Positions 24,375 to 34,459 are shown, counted from the stretch's first letter. The stretch: DNA of 64,000 bases from Roseomonas fluvialis (GCF_022846615.1 NZ_AP025637.1:3249001-3313000), one strand, 5' to 3'. Program-made: numbers and translations. The notes: generated from the letters alone by a model not told the origin.

Positions 24375-25400
24375 ATGTCCGCTTTGCTTCGCCCGCATCG
24401 TCTCTCGCCCCGGCTCGCGCTGGGGTATCTGCGCCGCCGCAGGGTGGTCGGTGCCTCGCTTGCCATGGCGGCGGCACACCGCGCCGTGGCGCAGACGCCC
24501 TGGCCCGAACGCCCGGTGCGACTGGTCGTCGGGCTGCCGCCGGGCGGCCAGGCGGACCTGATCGCCCGCGCGCTGGTGCCGCACCTGGCCAGCGCCTTCG
24601 GCCAGACCTTCGTGGTCGAGAATCGGCCTGGCGCCGGCGGCACGCTCGCCGCCGCGGCTGTGGCGCAGGCGCGCGACCTGCATGCGCTGGGCTTCGTGCT
24701 CGGCGGGCCGACGACCACGGCGCGGGCGCTGAACCCGGCGCTGTCCTACGATCCGGCGCGGGACTTCACGCCGGTCTCGCTGCTGGTGCGCGTGCCCTTC
24801 GTACTGGCGGTACACCCGTCGCTGCCGGTGCACGACTGGGCGGGGTTCGTCGCGCATGTGCGGGCGAATCCCGGTGCCGTGTCCTATGCGTCGATCGGCG
24901 CGGGCACGCTGACGCATCTGGCGATGGAGGAATTGAAGGCGCGCCTCGGTCTCGATATCGCGCACGTGCCCTATCGCGGCTTTCCGCAGGCGACGCTGGA
25001 CCTGGTGGCGGGGCGGGTGCAGGCGATGTTCAACGTGCCCTCGGCGACCCTGGCGCATCTGTCGGATGGCAGCCTGCGCGCGGTGGTGCAGACCGGCGAT
25101 GCGCGCCTGTTCACCCTGCCTGATGTCCCGACCTTCGAGGAGGCGGGCCTGTCCGACACGTCCTTCTTCGGCTGGACGGGGGTGGTGGCGCCGGCCGGCT
25201 TTCCACGCGATGTCGCCGATCGGCTGTCCCGCGTGATCCGCGCGGCCTACGACACCGACCCGGCCGCGCGCGCCGGCCTGGACCGGACCGGCACCGAGTT
25301 CCTTGGCACCTCGCCGGCGGTCTTCGCCGCCTTCCAGGCGCGCGAGGCGGCGCGCTGGACTGCGGTGATCGCCCGGCTGGGGCTGCGCGCGACGGACTGA
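24375..25400 (+). CDS. Bug/TctC-type periplasmic solute-binding receptor
   Basis: 341 residues. The long N-terminal signal contains RRRRV near residue 20 and a cleavage region AVAQ around 40. Mature landmarks are VRLVVGLPPGGQADLIAR, VVENRPGAGGTLA and IAHVPYRGFPQATLDLVAGR. The usual GGxxD position reads GGQAD, so the ligand-carboxylate loop is slightly unusual. No transporter membrane genes are adjacent. It converges with the hydrolase gene that ends at 25447. Confidence 0.88.
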   Translation: MSALLRPHRLSPRLALGYLRRRRVVGASLAMAAAHRAVAQTPWPERPVRLVVGLPPGGQADLIARALVPHLASAFGQTFVVENRPGAGGTLAAAAVAQARDLHALGFVLGGPTTTARALNPALSYDPARDFTPVSLLVRVPFVLAVHPSLPVHDWAGFVAHVRANPGAVSYASIGAGTLTHLAMEELKARLGLDIAHVPYRGFPQATLDLVAGRVQAMFNVPSATLAHLSDGSLRAVVQTGDARLFTLPDVPTFEEAGLSDTSFFGWTGVVAPAGFPRDVADRLSRVIRAAYDTDPAARAGLDRTGTEFLGTSPAVFAAFQAREAARWTAVIARLGLRATD

Positions 25401-25446
25401 CGGCCCGCGTGCGACCCAGCGCCCGCGGTCCGCGGCGCCCGCAGGT

Positions 25447-26598
25447 TCAGGCGATCGCGCCGGGGGGCAGCGGCCGCAGGCTGGTGTGGCGCGATCGTCC
25501 TTCCTGGACCGGGCCGCCGAGCGCGGGGTCGTCGCGCCGCGTGGGCGGGTCGCCGCGCAGCACCTCCGCCAGGTCGGCGCGGGCACTCAGGTCGTTGCGG
25601 TAGTATTGGTGGTACACCGTGTCCCAGGTGGTTGCGCTGCCGACCTGCAGGTGGGGCTTCTCGGCTTCGGTCTGCAGGCCCGCCACGAAATCCACCACGC
25701 GGATGCGGCCCGGCAGTCCCGCCAGGTCGTTCGGCCCAAAATGGCCGAGGCGGCGCTTGTGCTCGTTCGCCGCGGGGCTGGCGAAGGCCAGCATGCCGTC
25801 CTTCGCGATGACGACCGTGACGCCGGCGGCCAGCAGTGCGATCCCGCGCAACGGCTGGCGGTGATCGAGCGCGGTGTCGGGAACGTCGGAGGCGACCAGC
25901 AGCGCGTGGTCGAAGGTGGCATCGAGCGCCTGGGTGAGCATGCCGTTCTGCATCGCCTCCAGCGCGCAGGCGAGTGCCAGGTTGCCCATGCTGTGCGCCA
26001 GCAGCACCACGCGCACCGGTCGCCTGGCCTTGCGCGCCCGGTCGGCCGCACGGCGGATCTCGACGATCAGGCGCGCCAGCGCCGGGCCGGAGAGTTCGGC
26101 ATCCCGCTGGTCCGCCTGGTACTGCCGCACCACGCCGCCCAGGCCGAGCACCAGCAATTGCGGGTCGATGACGCGCCCGTCCGACGGCCAGGAGAAGGCG
26201 AGCGGGACCAGCCGCACGCCGGCGCCGTCGTAGAATTCGGCGATCTGCGCCGCGCGGCCAACCGCCGAGTTGAAGCTGTTCGAGAAGCCATGGATGAAGA
26301 ACAGCGCGATGGCATCCTGCGCATGCGCGTCGCGCAGCCAGGCGTCGAGCGCACGCGCGGCGGAGCCCTTGGCGGGATCGGCGAAATCATCCTCGCCGAT
26401 GATGTCGGGCGGGGCGAGCGGATGGCGCGTCGTCTCGGTATCCCCCGGCGCGGCGAGCGACTGCATCGCGATCTGGCCGAGCCAGAGTTGCCGGCCATCC
26501 GGCGGCGCCGGGCTGAAGGCGTCGAAGCCGACCGACAGCCGCGCGCGGTTGGTGGCGAAGTGGACGGTGCGGCTGGCGGCTGGATGGGATGCGGACAT
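25447..26598 (-). CDS. DUF900-type alpha/beta hydrolase
   Basis: 383 residues with no signal peptide. The family core is visible: VHFATNRAR near the N-terminus, FFIHGFSNSFN (100-110), PLAFSWPSDG (132-141), the nucleophile elbow AHSMGN (201-206, Ser203), and an acid in LLVASDVPD. This layout is that of DUF900/esterase-lipase superfamily proteins. The substrate is unknown. The C-terminal 50 residues are proline- and arginine-rich and probably disordered. It appears monocistronic. Confidence 0.85.
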   Translation of the reverse strand: MSASHPAASRTVHFATNRARLSVGFDAFSPAPPDGRQLWLGQIAMQSLAAPGDTETTRHPLAPPDIIGEDDFADPAKGSAARALDAWLRDAHAQDAIALFFIHGFSNSFNSAVGRAAQIAEFYDGAGVRLVPLAFSWPSDGRVIDPQLLVLGLGGVVRQYQADQRDAELSGPALARLIVEIRRAADRARKARRPVRVVLLAHSMGNLALACALEAMQNGMLTQALDATFDHALLVASDVPDTALDHRQPLRGIALLAAGVTVVIAKDGMLAFASPAANEHKRRLGHFGPNDLAGLPGRIRVVDFVAGLQTEAEKPHLQVGSATTWDTVYHQYYRNDLSARADLAEVLRGDPPTRRDDPALGGPVQEGRSRHTSLRPLPPGAIA

Positions 26599-26727
26599 GG
26601 TCGCCTCCTTCCCTTTCCGGAAGGATGCGGGCGCCGGATGCGCCGGCGCAAGCGCGTTCCGCGCGGCGTGGCGCGGCTCGTGACCAGGCTCACGCGGCGG
26701 CGGTCGCCGCGCCCGCCGCGCGCACCG

Positions 26728-27375
26728 TCAGCCTTGCGTCGGCAACTGCATCCCGTGCCCGTCAGGCGTGGTGTCCCGTACCTGGCCGATGGTCGAGGCC
26801 GGCCAGTGCTGCTGGATGATGCCCATCATCCCCTGGCCGTAGGGGCCGGCAAAGTCGGTGCCCAGTTCGGTCAGCGTGTTGAGCCACCCGCTGACCACCG
26901 CGCCGGCATCGCGCAGCCGGTCGATCGCGGTCGCTTCGGCCAGCGCGCTGTTGCTGCCCGAGACATCCGCGACGACCTGCACGTTGTAGCCCGCGCGCAG
27001 CAGGTCGAGCGCGGTATGCAGCGTGCAGTTGTCGATCGAGATGCCGCCGATGATGACGTCGCGACGACCGGTGGAGGCCAGCCAGGTCATGAAGGCGCTG
27101 GTGCAGCCGCTCGGGGTCGTGCGCGGGAAGGTCGAGGCCCCCGCGTCGATGAGCGTGCGGATCTCGGGGAGGAAGGTGCCGTAGTACTGGTTCTCCTCGC
27201 CGAACACCGCGGTCGGCAGGGCAAAGAGCGGCGACATCTTCGCGAAGGCCTGGATGTTGTTGCGGAACACCTTGCCGGGGATGGTGGTGATCAGGTTGTC
27301 GAGGCCGGTGACGTAGTCGACATAGGCGATCACCGCGCTGTCGGGTGTCATGCGCCGCAGGGCTGCTGTCGTCAT
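26728..27375 (-). CDS. Isochorismatase-superfamily hydrolase, YcaC-like
   Basis: 215 residues from the ATG at 27375 (GAGG upstream). Asp20 (YVDYV) and the nucleophile Cys117 (SIDNC) are present. The lysine of the classical Asp-Lys-Cys triad is replaced by Arg85 (TFPRTTPS), as in YcaC-like members. It probably cleaves a small amide or related substrate in the cytoplasm. It is divergent from the LysR gene at 27514, which is the likely regulator. Confidence 0.85.
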   Translation of the reverse strand: MTTAALRRMTPDSAVIAYVDYVTGLDNLITTIPGKVFRNNIQAFAKMSPLFALPTAVFGEENQYYGTFLPEIRTLIDAGASTFPRTTPSGCTSAFMTWLASTGRRDVIIGGISIDNCTLHTALDLLRAGYNVQVVADVSGSNSALAEATAIDRLRDAGAVVSGWLNTLTELGTDFAGPYGQGMMGIIQQHWPASTIGQVRDTTPDGHGMQLPTQG

Positions 27376-27513
27376 TGGGGGTGCCTCGATGTCGTTGAAT
27401 GTTGCGAGTGTCGGGCGCGGGCGCCTTCCATGCCGCGACATGGGTTGCCCCGGTCCGATGCGGCAGGCGCGAAAGCGGGACGGCGCGTTCCGGTCCGGGA
27501 ACGGGGCGCGCGC

Positions 27514-28389
27514 TTGAACAGCGACGACCTGCGCATCTTCGTCGCGGTCGCGGAGGCGAAGGGCGTCTCACGCGCAGCGGCACGGCTCGGCCTGCCGAAA
27601 TCCTCCGTCAGCCGGCAGGTGACGCGGCTGGAGGCGGAGGCCGGCGCGATCCTGTTCGAACGCGGCCGCGGCGGCGTGCGGCTGACCGATGCCGGACATG
27701 CGCTGTTCGACCAGGCTGTGCGCGTGGGGCAGTTGATCGAGGGCGCGGCGGCTTCCGTGCAGGCGGCGCTGGCAGCACCGCGCGGCGTGCTGCGGGTGAA
27801 CGTGCCGCACCTTTTCGCCACGCAGTTCCTCGCACCACGCCTGCCTGACTTCCTGCGCGACTGCCCGGAGGTCGAGCTGGTGATCGACGTGTCCCACGCG
27901 CCGGCCGGGGCCATGGCGCCGGAGACGGATGTGGTGGTCCGCGTCGGGCCGCTCGAGGACAGCGCGCTGATTGCGCGCAAGCTGGGGGTGAGCGAGTTGC
28001 GGCTCTATGCGGCGCCGCAGGCGCTGGGGAGGCTCTCGCCGCGCCGCGCCGGCGCGCTGCTGGCCGAGGCCGGGCTGGTGGAGGCGGTGGCGCTCGGGCA
28101 GTACCGCAGCGTCGTAGGCTTCGCCGGGGGACGCGCGTCGCGCCGCGTGCAGGTCCAGGAACCGCTCGCGCGGATGGCGCTGGTGCTGGCGGGCGCCGGT
28201 GCCGCCTGGCTGCCCGCCTTCCTGTGCCGCGACGCGGTGGCACAGGGGCGGCTGGTCGACCTCGCACCCGGTGACGCGCGCGGGCCGATCGACCTGCACG
28301 CGCTGTTCCCGGCGCACCTTGCCGCCAGTCCCAAGGTGCGTGCCTTCATCGGATTCCTTGCCGGGGCGATGGGGCCGCTGCGCGGATAG
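27514..28389 (+). CDS. LysR-family transcriptional regulator
   Basis: 291 residues from the TTG at 27514, which places LNSDDLRIFVAVAEAKG at the N-terminus as in other LysR proteins. The frame stays open far upstream but that part is a shadow of the opposite genes. The helix-turn-helix is at about 15-40 (VSRAAARLGLPKSSVSRQVTRLE), followed by the linker and a substrate-binding domain. It is divergent from the YcaC-like hydrolase with 138 bp between start codons, so control of that gene is the simplest inference. The inducer is unknown. Confidence 0.85.
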   Translation: MNSDDLRIFVAVAEAKGVSRAAARLGLPKSSVSRQVTRLEAEAGAILFERGRGGVRLTDAGHALFDQAVRVGQLIEGAAASVQAALAAPRGVLRVNVPHLFATQFLAPRLPDFLRDCPEVELVIDVSHAPAGAMAPETDVVVRVGPLEDSALIARKLGVSELRLYAAPQALGRLSPRRAGALLAEAGLVEAVALGQYRSVVGFAGGRASRRVQVQEPLARMALVLAGAGAAWLPAFLCRDAVAQGRLVDLAPGDARGPIDLHALFPAHLAASPKVRAFIGFLAGAMGPLRG

Positions 28390-28395
28390 CGCGCG

Positions 28396-30621
28396 CTATT
28401 CGAACCGGTTGCCGCGGGGGAAGCCGTTCGGCGGCGCCTTGCCCGCGCCGGCGCGGTTGCCGAGCCAGGGCCGCAGGTCGGCTTCGGTTCGGGTGCGTTC
28501 GCCGAGCGTCCAGGACAGGCCATCGGCGCGGTTGAACACCTTCGCATCCGACAGCCCGCCATCGCGATAGGCCTGCAGCTGCACGCCGCGGCCGCGCGAC
28601 ATCTCGGGCACCTGGTCGATCGGGAAGACCAGCAGCTTCCGGTTCTCGCCGATCACGGCGACGGTGTCGCCATCGGCAGGCACGCAGAGCGCGGCTTCGG
28701 TCGGCGGGTCGATGTTCATCACCTGCTTGCCGGTGCGCTTTTCGGCCAGCAGGTCCTCGCCCTTCACGATGAAGCCCTTGCCGTCGGAGGCGGCGACCAG
28801 GAAACGCTGGCCGTCACGATGGACGAACATGGCGACGACCGCGTCCTCGTTCGTGAGGTCCACGATCAGGCGCACCGGCTGGCCGTCCCCGCGCCCGCGC
28901 GGCAGGCTGTCGGCCTTGATGGTGTAGGCCTTGCCGTTGGTGGCGAAGACCACGATGCGGTCGGTCGTTTCTGTGTGCAGGGCGACCAGCAGGCTGTCGC
29001 CTTCCTTGAAGCGGATCTCGCCGTCCAGCGGGATGTGGCCCTTCTGGGCCCGGATCCAGCCTTTCTCGGACAGGATAACGGTGATGGGTTCGCGTTCGAC
29101 GAAGGCGGCCTCGTCGACCAGCACGGCGGGCAGGATACGGCCGGTTTCGGTACGCCGCTTGCCGAGCGGACCGTCGCCGAAGGCCGCGCGCGTCGCGGCG
29201 ATTTCCTCGGCGATCGCGGCCCAGCGCTTGGCGTCCGAGCCCATCAGCCCCTGCAGCTTCTTCTGTTCGGCGCTGAGCTTCTTGTGCTCCTTCCTGATCT
29301 CCATTTCCTCGAGCTTGCGCAGGGAGCGCAGGCGCATGTTGAGGATGGAATCGGCCTGGAGTTCGCTCAGCGAGAAGGTCGCCATCAGGACCGGCCTGGG
29401 CTCGTCCTCGGCGCGGATGATGCGGATCACCTCATCGAGGTTGAGATAGGCGATCAGGTAGCCGTCGAGGATTTCGAGCCGCCGCGCGATGGCCGCGAGG
29501 CGATGTTCCGTGCGGCGCACCAGCACGACATGGCGGTGGTCGAGCCAGGCGCGCAGTACCTCGCGCAATGACATCACGCGCGGCGTGCGCTCGGCATCCA
29601 GCACGTTCATGTTGAGCGGGAAGCGCGATTCCAGGCTGGTCGCGCGGAACATGGTCTCCATCAGCACGGCGGGTTCCACCGTGCGGGACTTGGGTTCCAG
29701 CACCAGGCGCACCACGTCGGTGCTCTCGTCCCGCACGTCACCCAGCAGCGGGAGCTTCTTTTCTTCCAGCAGCTGAGCGATCTGCTCGATCAGCTTCGCC
29801 TTCTGCACCTGGTACGGAATCTCCGTGACCACGATCTGCCAGGTGCCGTTCTTGAGCGCCTCGCGCTCCCAGCGGGCGCGCACGCGGAAGCCACCGCGGC
29901 CGGTCTCGTAGGCCTCGCGCACCGCTTCGGCGGGTTCGACCAGCACGCCGCCGGTGGGGAAATCCGGGCCCTTGATGTGGGCGAGCAGGTCGGCGTTCGG
30001 GTCCTGGATCAGCGCCAGGGCGGCGTCGCAGAGTTCACCGGCATTGTGCGGCGGGATCGACGTCGCCATGCCCACCGCGATGCCCGCCGCGCCATTGGCC
30101 AGCAGGTTCGGGAAGGCGGCGGGCAGGACGATCGGTTCGCGTTCCTCGCCATCGTAGGTGGCGCGGAAATCGACGGCGTTTTCCTCGATGCCATCCAGCA
30201 TCGATTGCGCGACCTGGGTGAGGCGCGCCTCGGTGTAGCGCATGGCCGCGGCGTTATCGCCGTCGATATTGCCGAAATTGCCCTGGCCCTCGACCAGCGG
30301 ATAACGCGCGGCGAAATCCTGCGCCTGGCGCACCAGCGCTTCGTAGATGCTGCTGTCGCCATGCGGGTGATACTTGCCCATCACGTCGCCGACGATGCGC
30401 GCGCATTTCTTGAACCCGGCCTCGGGATCCAGGCGCAGCTGGTGCATCGCCCACAGCAGCCGGCGATGGACCGGCTTCAGGCCATCGCGCACATCCGGCA
30501 GCGACCGGGCGGTGATCGTGGACAGCGCGTAGGCGAGGTAGCGCTCGGACAGCGCCTCGGCGAGCTTCGTCTCGCGCATGGCGCCGCCCTCGTCCGGCGG
30601 GGATTTCACGTCATCGGGCAT
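28396..30621 (-). CDS. parC: DNA topoisomerase IV subunit A
   Basis: 741 residues. The catalytic Tyr129 is in [11 protein letters not shown], within the N-terminal breakage-reunion domain that also has [15 protein letters not shown] (83-97). The C-terminal region has beta-pinwheel-like repeats, and the length suits ParC rather than GyrA (there is no GyrA-box). It decatenates daughter chromosomes with ParE. It lies downstream of recO on the same strand with a 74-bp gap. Confidence 0.93.
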   Translation of the reverse strand: MPDDVKSPPDEGGAMRETKLAEALSERYLAYALSTITARSLPDVRDGLKPVHRRLLWAMHQLRLDPEAGFKKCARIVGDVMGKYHPHGDSSIYEALVRQAQDFAARYPLVEGQGNFGNIDGDNAAAMRYTEARLTQVAQSMLDGIEENAVDFRATYDGEEREPIVLPAAFPNLLANGAAGIAVGMATSIPPHNAGELCDAALALIQDPNADLLAHIKGPDFPTGGVLVEPAEAVREAYETGRGGFRVRARWEREALKNGTWQIVVTEIPYQVQKAKLIEQIAQLLEEKKLPLLGDVRDESTDVVRLVLEPKSRTVEPAVLMETMFRATSLESRFPLNMNVLDAERTPRVMSLREVLRAWLDHRHVVLVRRTEHRLAAIARRLEILDGYLIAYLNLDEVIRIIRAEDEPRPVLMATFSLSELQADSILNMRLRSLRKLEEMEIRKEHKKLSAEQKKLQGLMGSDAKRWAAIAEEIAATRAAFGDGPLGKRRTETGRILPAVLVDEAAFVEREPITVILSEKGWIRAQKGHIPLDGEIRFKEGDSLLVALHTETTDRIVVFATNGKAYTIKADSLPRGRGDGQPVRLIVDLTNEDAVVAMFVHRDGQRFLVAASDGKGFIVKGEDLLAEKRTGKQVMNIDPPTEAALCVPADGDTVAVIGENRKLLVFPIDQVPEMSRGRGVQLQAYRDGGLSDAKVFNRADGLSWTLGERTRTEADLRPWLGNRAGAGKAPPNGFPRGNRFE

Positions 30622-30695
30622 GGGTGATTCGCGCTTTGTTCGTGCGGCGGGGGCTTACACCGCCAGCCCGGCCGGGGCCAGCCCGGCACGGGGGA

Positions 30696-31439
30696 TCAGC
30701 TGGCGCCGGCCAGCGCCGCCACGCGGTCGGCCAAACGGTGGCGCGCCTCGGGCACCGGGCGATGGCGGGCGCCGAAGGCGTCGCGTTCCAGAAAATGCCC
30801 GGTCAGGCGCAGCCCGGCATCCCATGCGGCCGCGTCGCCGGGGCTGTCGCCGTCGCGCAGGAAGGCGGGCAGCGGCAGCAGCCGGCCGGTGTAGGGCGCG
30901 GCGGCGCCGGCGCTGACCGCGCGGCCAGTGCGCGGGGAGACATGCGTCAGGCCCTCGGTGGTGCCGGTGACCGCGCAGGTGTCGAGGTTCAGCCCGTAGC
31001 CGAGTTCGGTCAGCACCAGGGCTTCCCAGCGGATGTAGTCGGCCAGCACGGTCTCGGCGCCACCCGCGAGGTGGGCGATGAGCGAGACCAGCGCGTGGAA
31101 GGCGCGCGGATGCGCCTCGCGTTCGGGCAGTGCATCGGCGGCGATGGCGCAGGCCGAGGAGAGCAGCGCCAGCGCCAGCGGGTCGTCCATGGCCAGCGCG
31201 GCGGCGGGGTGGACCATCTCGCCGGTCAGGGCGCCGAGCTGGTCCGGCAGGCGGGCGATCCAGCGGGCTTCGATCAGGTTGCCGGGCAGCCAGAGACCGG
31301 CTTGGGCGCGCGATGACCCGCCCTTCGCGAGACCGGCGTGGCGGCCGTGTTCCTCGGTGAGCAGCGAGACGACGGCGCCGCCTTCGCCATGCGGGCGGAC
31401 CTCCAGCACCACGGCCGGGGCGGTCCACTCCACGCTCAT
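30696..31439 (-). CDS. recO: DNA repair protein RecO
   Basis: 247 residues from the ATG at 31439, which overlaps the era stop by 4 bp. An N-terminal OB-fold (APAVVLEVRPHGEGGAVVSLLTEEHG) is followed by the helical domain with AHPRAFHALVSLIAHLA. RecO promotes RecA loading in the RecFOR pathway. Position after era is the common alphaproteobacterial order. Confidence 0.92.
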   Translation of the reverse strand: MSVEWTAPAVVLEVRPHGEGGAVVSLLTEEHGRHAGLAKGGSSRAQAGLWLPGNLIEARWIARLPDQLGALTGEMVHPAAALAMDDPLALALLSSACAIAADALPEREAHPRAFHALVSLIAHLAGGAETVLADYIRWEALVLTELGYGLNLDTCAVTGTTEGLTHVSPRTGRAVSAGAAAPYTGRLLPLPAFLRDGDSPGDAAAWDAGLRLTGHFLERDAFGARHRPVPEARHRLADRVAALAGAS

Positions 31440-32338
31440 CCCGCGTCGTCCAGCCCGATCGCGCGGATGCGCGCACGTTCCTCGTCCCAGCCGGTGCGTT
31501 CCTTCACGTTGAGGAACAGGTGCACCGGGCGGTCCAGCAGCTTGGTCAGTTCGATCCGCGCCGACTGCCCGATGGTGCGGATGCGGCTGCCCTTCTCGCC
31601 GATGATGATGGCCTTCTGCGTGGCGCGCGAGACGTAAATGGTGCAGTCCACGCGCACGGAGCCGTCCTCGTTCTCGGTCCATTGTTCGGTTTCCACCGAG
31701 GCATGGTGCGGCACTTCCTGGTGAGTCTGGCGCAGGATCTGCTCGCGCACGATCTCGGCCGCCAGCATGCGGTTGGGCAGGTCGGTGAGTTCGTCCTCGG
31801 GGAACAGGTAGGGGCCCGGCGGCATCGCCTTGGCCAGGTAGTCCTGCAGGCGGTCCACCCCGTCGCCCTTCTCGGCCGAGACCATGAAGGTCTCGGCAAA
31901 GGGCAGGATGGCGTTCAGCTCCGCGATCAGCGGCAGCAGCCGTGGCCCGGGGATCAGGTCGGTCTTGTTCAGCGCCAGCCAGACCGGGCGGCGGGACTTC
32001 GCCAGGCCCTCGGCGATCTTCCGCACTGCATCGGTCAGCCCGGCGCGCGCATCGACCACCAGCAACGCGATGTCGGCATCCTGCGCCCCACCCCAGGCCG
32101 CCGCCACCATGGCGCGGTCCAGCCGCCGGCGCGGCGCGAAGATGCCCGGCGTATCCACCAGGATCATCTGCGCCCCGCCATGCATGACGATGGCGCGGAT
32201 GCGAAAGCGCGTGGTCTGCGGCTTGGGCGAGACGATCGTCACCTTGGTGCCCGCCATGCGGTTCACCAGCGTGGATTTCCCGGCGTTCGGCGCGCCGACG
32301 ATGGCGACCAGGCCGCAGCGTGTCGTCGTGGCGCTCAT
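31436..32338 (-). CDS. era: GTPase Era
   Basis: 300 residues from the ATG at 32338. G motifs are G1 GAPNAGKST (15-23), G3 DTPG (62-65) and G4 NKTD (124-127). A C-terminal KH domain has IIIGEKGSRIRTIG. Era assists 30S maturation by binding the 16S rRNA 3' end. It overlaps rnc by 4 bp upstream and recO by 4 bp downstream, so the three are translationally coupled. Confidence 0.95.
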   Translation of the reverse strand: MSATTTRCGLVAIVGAPNAGKSTLVNRMAGTKVTIVSPKPQTTRFRIRAIVMHGGAQMILVDTPGIFAPRRRLDRAMVAAAWGGAQDADIALLVVDARAGLTDAVRKIAEGLAKSRRPVWLALNKTDLIPGPRLLPLIAELNAILPFAETFMVSAEKGDGVDRLQDYLAKAMPPGPYLFPEDELTDLPNRMLAAEIVREQILRQTHQEVPHHASVETEQWTENEDGSVRVDCTIYVSRATQKAIIIGEKGSRIRTIGQSARIELTKLLDRPVHLFLNVKERTGWDEERARIRAIGLDDAG

Positions 32339-33048
32339 GTTCCTACCCCTGCCAGCCAGGCCTCGGCGGCGGCGAGTTCCGCCGCACGCTTCGTGTCGCC
32401 CCTGCCCTGCGCCTCGCGCCCCGCGGCATGCACCGCGACCACGAAGACCGGCGCATGCGACGGTCCCTCGGACGAGACCAGCGTATAGACCGGCAGCGCA
32501 TGCCCGCGCCCCTGCAGCCATTCCTGCAGGCGGGACTTGGCGGGCAGCGGCGGGCGGGCGGGCTCGGCTTCGACCAGCGGGGCGAAGACGCGGCGCAGGA
32601 AGGGCCGCGCGGCATCCAGCCCGCCATCGCGGTACAGTGCGCCCAGCAGTGCCTCGAAGGCATCGGCCAACACGTTGGGGCGCGTCTGGATGCCGGGCCC
32701 GCCTGGGTCGGCCGCAACCAGCAGGTCGTCGCCCAGGCCCAGGCGCTGCGCGAGGCCGGCCAGCGTATCGGCCGCCACCAGCGTACCGAAGCGGCGCATC
32801 AGCAGGCCTTCGCGTTCGGCAGGGAAGCGTTCGATCAGCCATTCGGCCATCAGCAGCGCGAGCACCCGGTCGCCGAGGAACTCCAGGCGTTCGTTCGATG
32901 GCAGCGCGGCGCCAAGCCCGGTGGCGGAGGAATGGGTCAGCGCCTCGGCCAGCAGGCCCGGGTCGCGGAAGGACAGGCCCAGGCGCTGCGCCACCGCCGC
33001 CACGTCACGCGGCGGCGGGGCGGCGGACTCACGCGCGCGGCGCGCCAC
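32335..33048 (-). CDS. rnc: Ribonuclease III
   Basis: 237 residues from the GTG at 33048; no good Shine-Dalgarno sequence is seen. The signature NERLEFLGDRVLAL is at 52-65, and LADAFEALLGALY gives the second acidic pair. A C-terminal dsRNA-binding domain starts near 165 (PAKSRLQEWLQGRG). It cleaves double-stranded RNA in rRNA and mRNA processing. A large folded element fills the lepB-rnc gap immediately upstream, a possible self-regulation site. Confidence 0.94.
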   Translation of the reverse strand: MARRARESAAPPPRDVAAVAQRLGLSFRDPGLLAEALTHSSATGLGAALPSNERLEFLGDRVLALLMAEWLIERFPAEREGLLMRRFGTLVAADTLAGLAQRLGLGDDLLVAADPGGPGIQTRPNVLADAFEALLGALYRDGGLDAARPFLRRVFAPLVEAEPARPPLPAKSRLQEWLQGRGHALPVYTLVSSEGPSHAPVFVVAVHAAGREAQGRGDTKRAAELAAAEAWLAGVGT

Positions 33049-33056
33049 GGGGGATC

Positions 33057-33198
33057 AGAGACCGTTCGTGAATGCGCCGTTCGGCGCATTCTGACGTCCG
33101 GCGCTGGCCCGCTCCCCCACCCGGCCACCCATCAAGGATTCTGACATGGGTGGCCGGGTGGAGGAGCGGGCCGGCGCCGGCATTCTCCAACGGTCTCT
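33057..33198. repeat. Long imperfect inverted repeat (three-way stem) between lepB and rnc
   Basis: The outer arms AGAGACCGTT (33057-33066) and AACGGTCTCT (33189-33198) are perfect complements. Inside is a 9-bp hairpin at 33070-33091 (GAATGCGCC, loop GTTC). A 35-bp stem pairs 33098-33132 with 33146-33180, 33 of 35 positions complementary, with a 13-nt loop. The transcript from lepB into rnc would contain it. The right outer arm touches the lepB stop codon. Confidence 0.85.
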
Positions 33199-33950
33199 CA
33201 TCGCACCGCCGAGAACAGGCGGGTCCAGCGGATCGCGAAGGGCCAGGCCCAGACCTCGTACCAGGCGGCGGAACCGTCGACCGAGAAGAAGATGAATTCG
33301 GCGCGGCCCACCAGGTTCTCGATCGGGATGAAGCCGACCGCGTTCATCGCGCGGCTGTCGAGGCTGTTGTCGCGGTTGTCGCCCATCGCGAAGACATGGC
33401 CGTCGGGCACGCGGAATTCGGTGGTGTTGTCGAAGGGGCCGTCGTCGGTGGCTTCCAGGATCTGGTGCGTGACGCCGGCCGCGGTGCCGGCGGCGGGCAG
33501 CGTCTCGCGGTACAGGCGCACGGTGATGCGCGGGCCGTCCCCCTCGACCGTATAGGGGCCGACGAATTCGCGGCGCACCGCCTCCCCGTTGATGTACAGC
33601 AGGCCGGCGCGGACCTGGATGCGGTCCCCGGGCAGGCCGATGATGCGCTTGATGTAGTCGGTGGACCCGTCGCGCGGCAGCTTGAACACCGCGACATCGC
33701 CGCGCCGCGGCAGCGAACCGAAGATGCGGCCGTCGAACAGGTTCGGGCTGAACGGCATCGAGTGCCGCGAATAGCCGTAGGAGAATTTCGACACGAACAG
33801 GTAGTCGCCCACCAGGAGCGTCGGGATCATCGACCCCGAGGGGATGTTGAAGGGCTCGAAGGCCACGGTTCGGATGCCGACCGCGATCAGCGCGGCATAG
33901 ACGATGGTCTTGATGCTCTCGAGCCAGCCGCCGGACTTCTTCTTCGCCAT
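33198..33950 (-). CDS. lepB: Signal peptidase I
   Basis: 250 residues. One N-terminal transmembrane segment (about 12-32) anchors the periplasmic domain. The catalytic Ser40 is in IPSGSMIPTL and Lys102 in DYIKRIIGLPGD. GDNRDNS and the C-terminal box complete the S26 family motifs. It removes signal peptides from exported proteins. It is placed between acpS and rnc as in many alphaproteobacteria. Confidence 0.95.
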   Translation of the reverse strand: MAKKKSGGWLESIKTIVYAALIAVGIRTVAFEPFNIPSGSMIPTLLVGDYLFVSKFSYGYSRHSMPFSPNLFDGRIFGSLPRRGDVAVFKLPRDGSTDYIKRIIGLPGDRIQVRAGLLYINGEAVRREFVGPYTVEGDGPRITVRLYRETLPAAGTAAGVTHQILEATDDGPFDNTTEFRVPDGHVFAMGDNRDNSLDSRAMNAVGFIPIENLVGRAEFIFFSVDGSAAWYEVWAWPFAIRWTRLFSAVR

Positions 33951-34039
33951 GGGGGGTGTGTTTCGACGGCCTGGTCAGGGGTGGAGGCGCCGACCGGTCC
34001 GGCCGGGCGGCGCAGGGAAGCCAGCGCGCGCGGCGCCTG

Positions 34040-34459
34040 TCAAGGAAGCGGGACGGAAAGGGGGACGGCGGTGATGACGACCATGGCCTGCGCGTAGGGG
34101 AATTCGTCGGTCATGGTCAGCGCGATCTCGGCCCGGTGGCCGGGTGGCGTGATGGCGGCGAGGCGTTCGGCCGCGCCGCCGGTCAGGCGCAGCGTGGGCT
34201 GGCCGGAGGGCAGGTTGACCACGCCGAGGTCGCGCCAGAACACCCCGGCGCGGAAGCCGGTGCCGAGCGCTTTCGAAGCGGCTTCCTTGGCGGCGAAGCG
34301 CTTGGCGTAGGTCGCGGTGCGGATTCGTTCGGTGCGCTTCTGCGCCTTGGCACGTTCGGCCGGCGTGAAGATGCGATCGAGGAAGCGGTCGCCGTGCTTC
34401 TCGATGGTCTTCTCGATGCGGCGGATATCGAGGATGTCGGAGCCGATGCCGATGATCAT
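34040..34459 (-). CDS. acpS: Holo-[acyl-carrier-protein] synthase
   Basis: 139 residues from the ATG at 34459. GIGSDI (4-9) and KRFAAKEA (53-60) are the Mg2+- and CoA-binding motifs. It transfers 4'-phosphopantetheine from CoA to apo-ACP for fatty-acid synthesis. The open frame upstream of this ATG belongs to another frame of the RSH gene region. It lies between relA/spoT and lepB. Confidence 0.94.
   Translation of the reverse strand: MIIGIGSDILDIRRIEKTIEKHGDRFLDRIFTPAERAKAQKRTERIRTATYAKRFAAKEAASKALGTGFRAGVFWRDLGVVNLPSGQPTLRLTGGAAERLAAITPPGHRAEIALTMTDEFPYAQAMVVITAVPLSVPLP

Noticed and set aside
26728..27375. Arg in place of triad Lys considered as an inactivated isochorismatase-fold protein
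   Set aside because: YcaC-like members naturally carry Arg there, so it is not evidence of loss of function.
25486..28389. 967-codon plus-strand open frame covering the hydrolase and YcaC-like genes
   Set aside because: Only the end (from 27514) is a real LysR gene. The rest is the antisense shadow of two well-supported minus-strand genes with family motifs.
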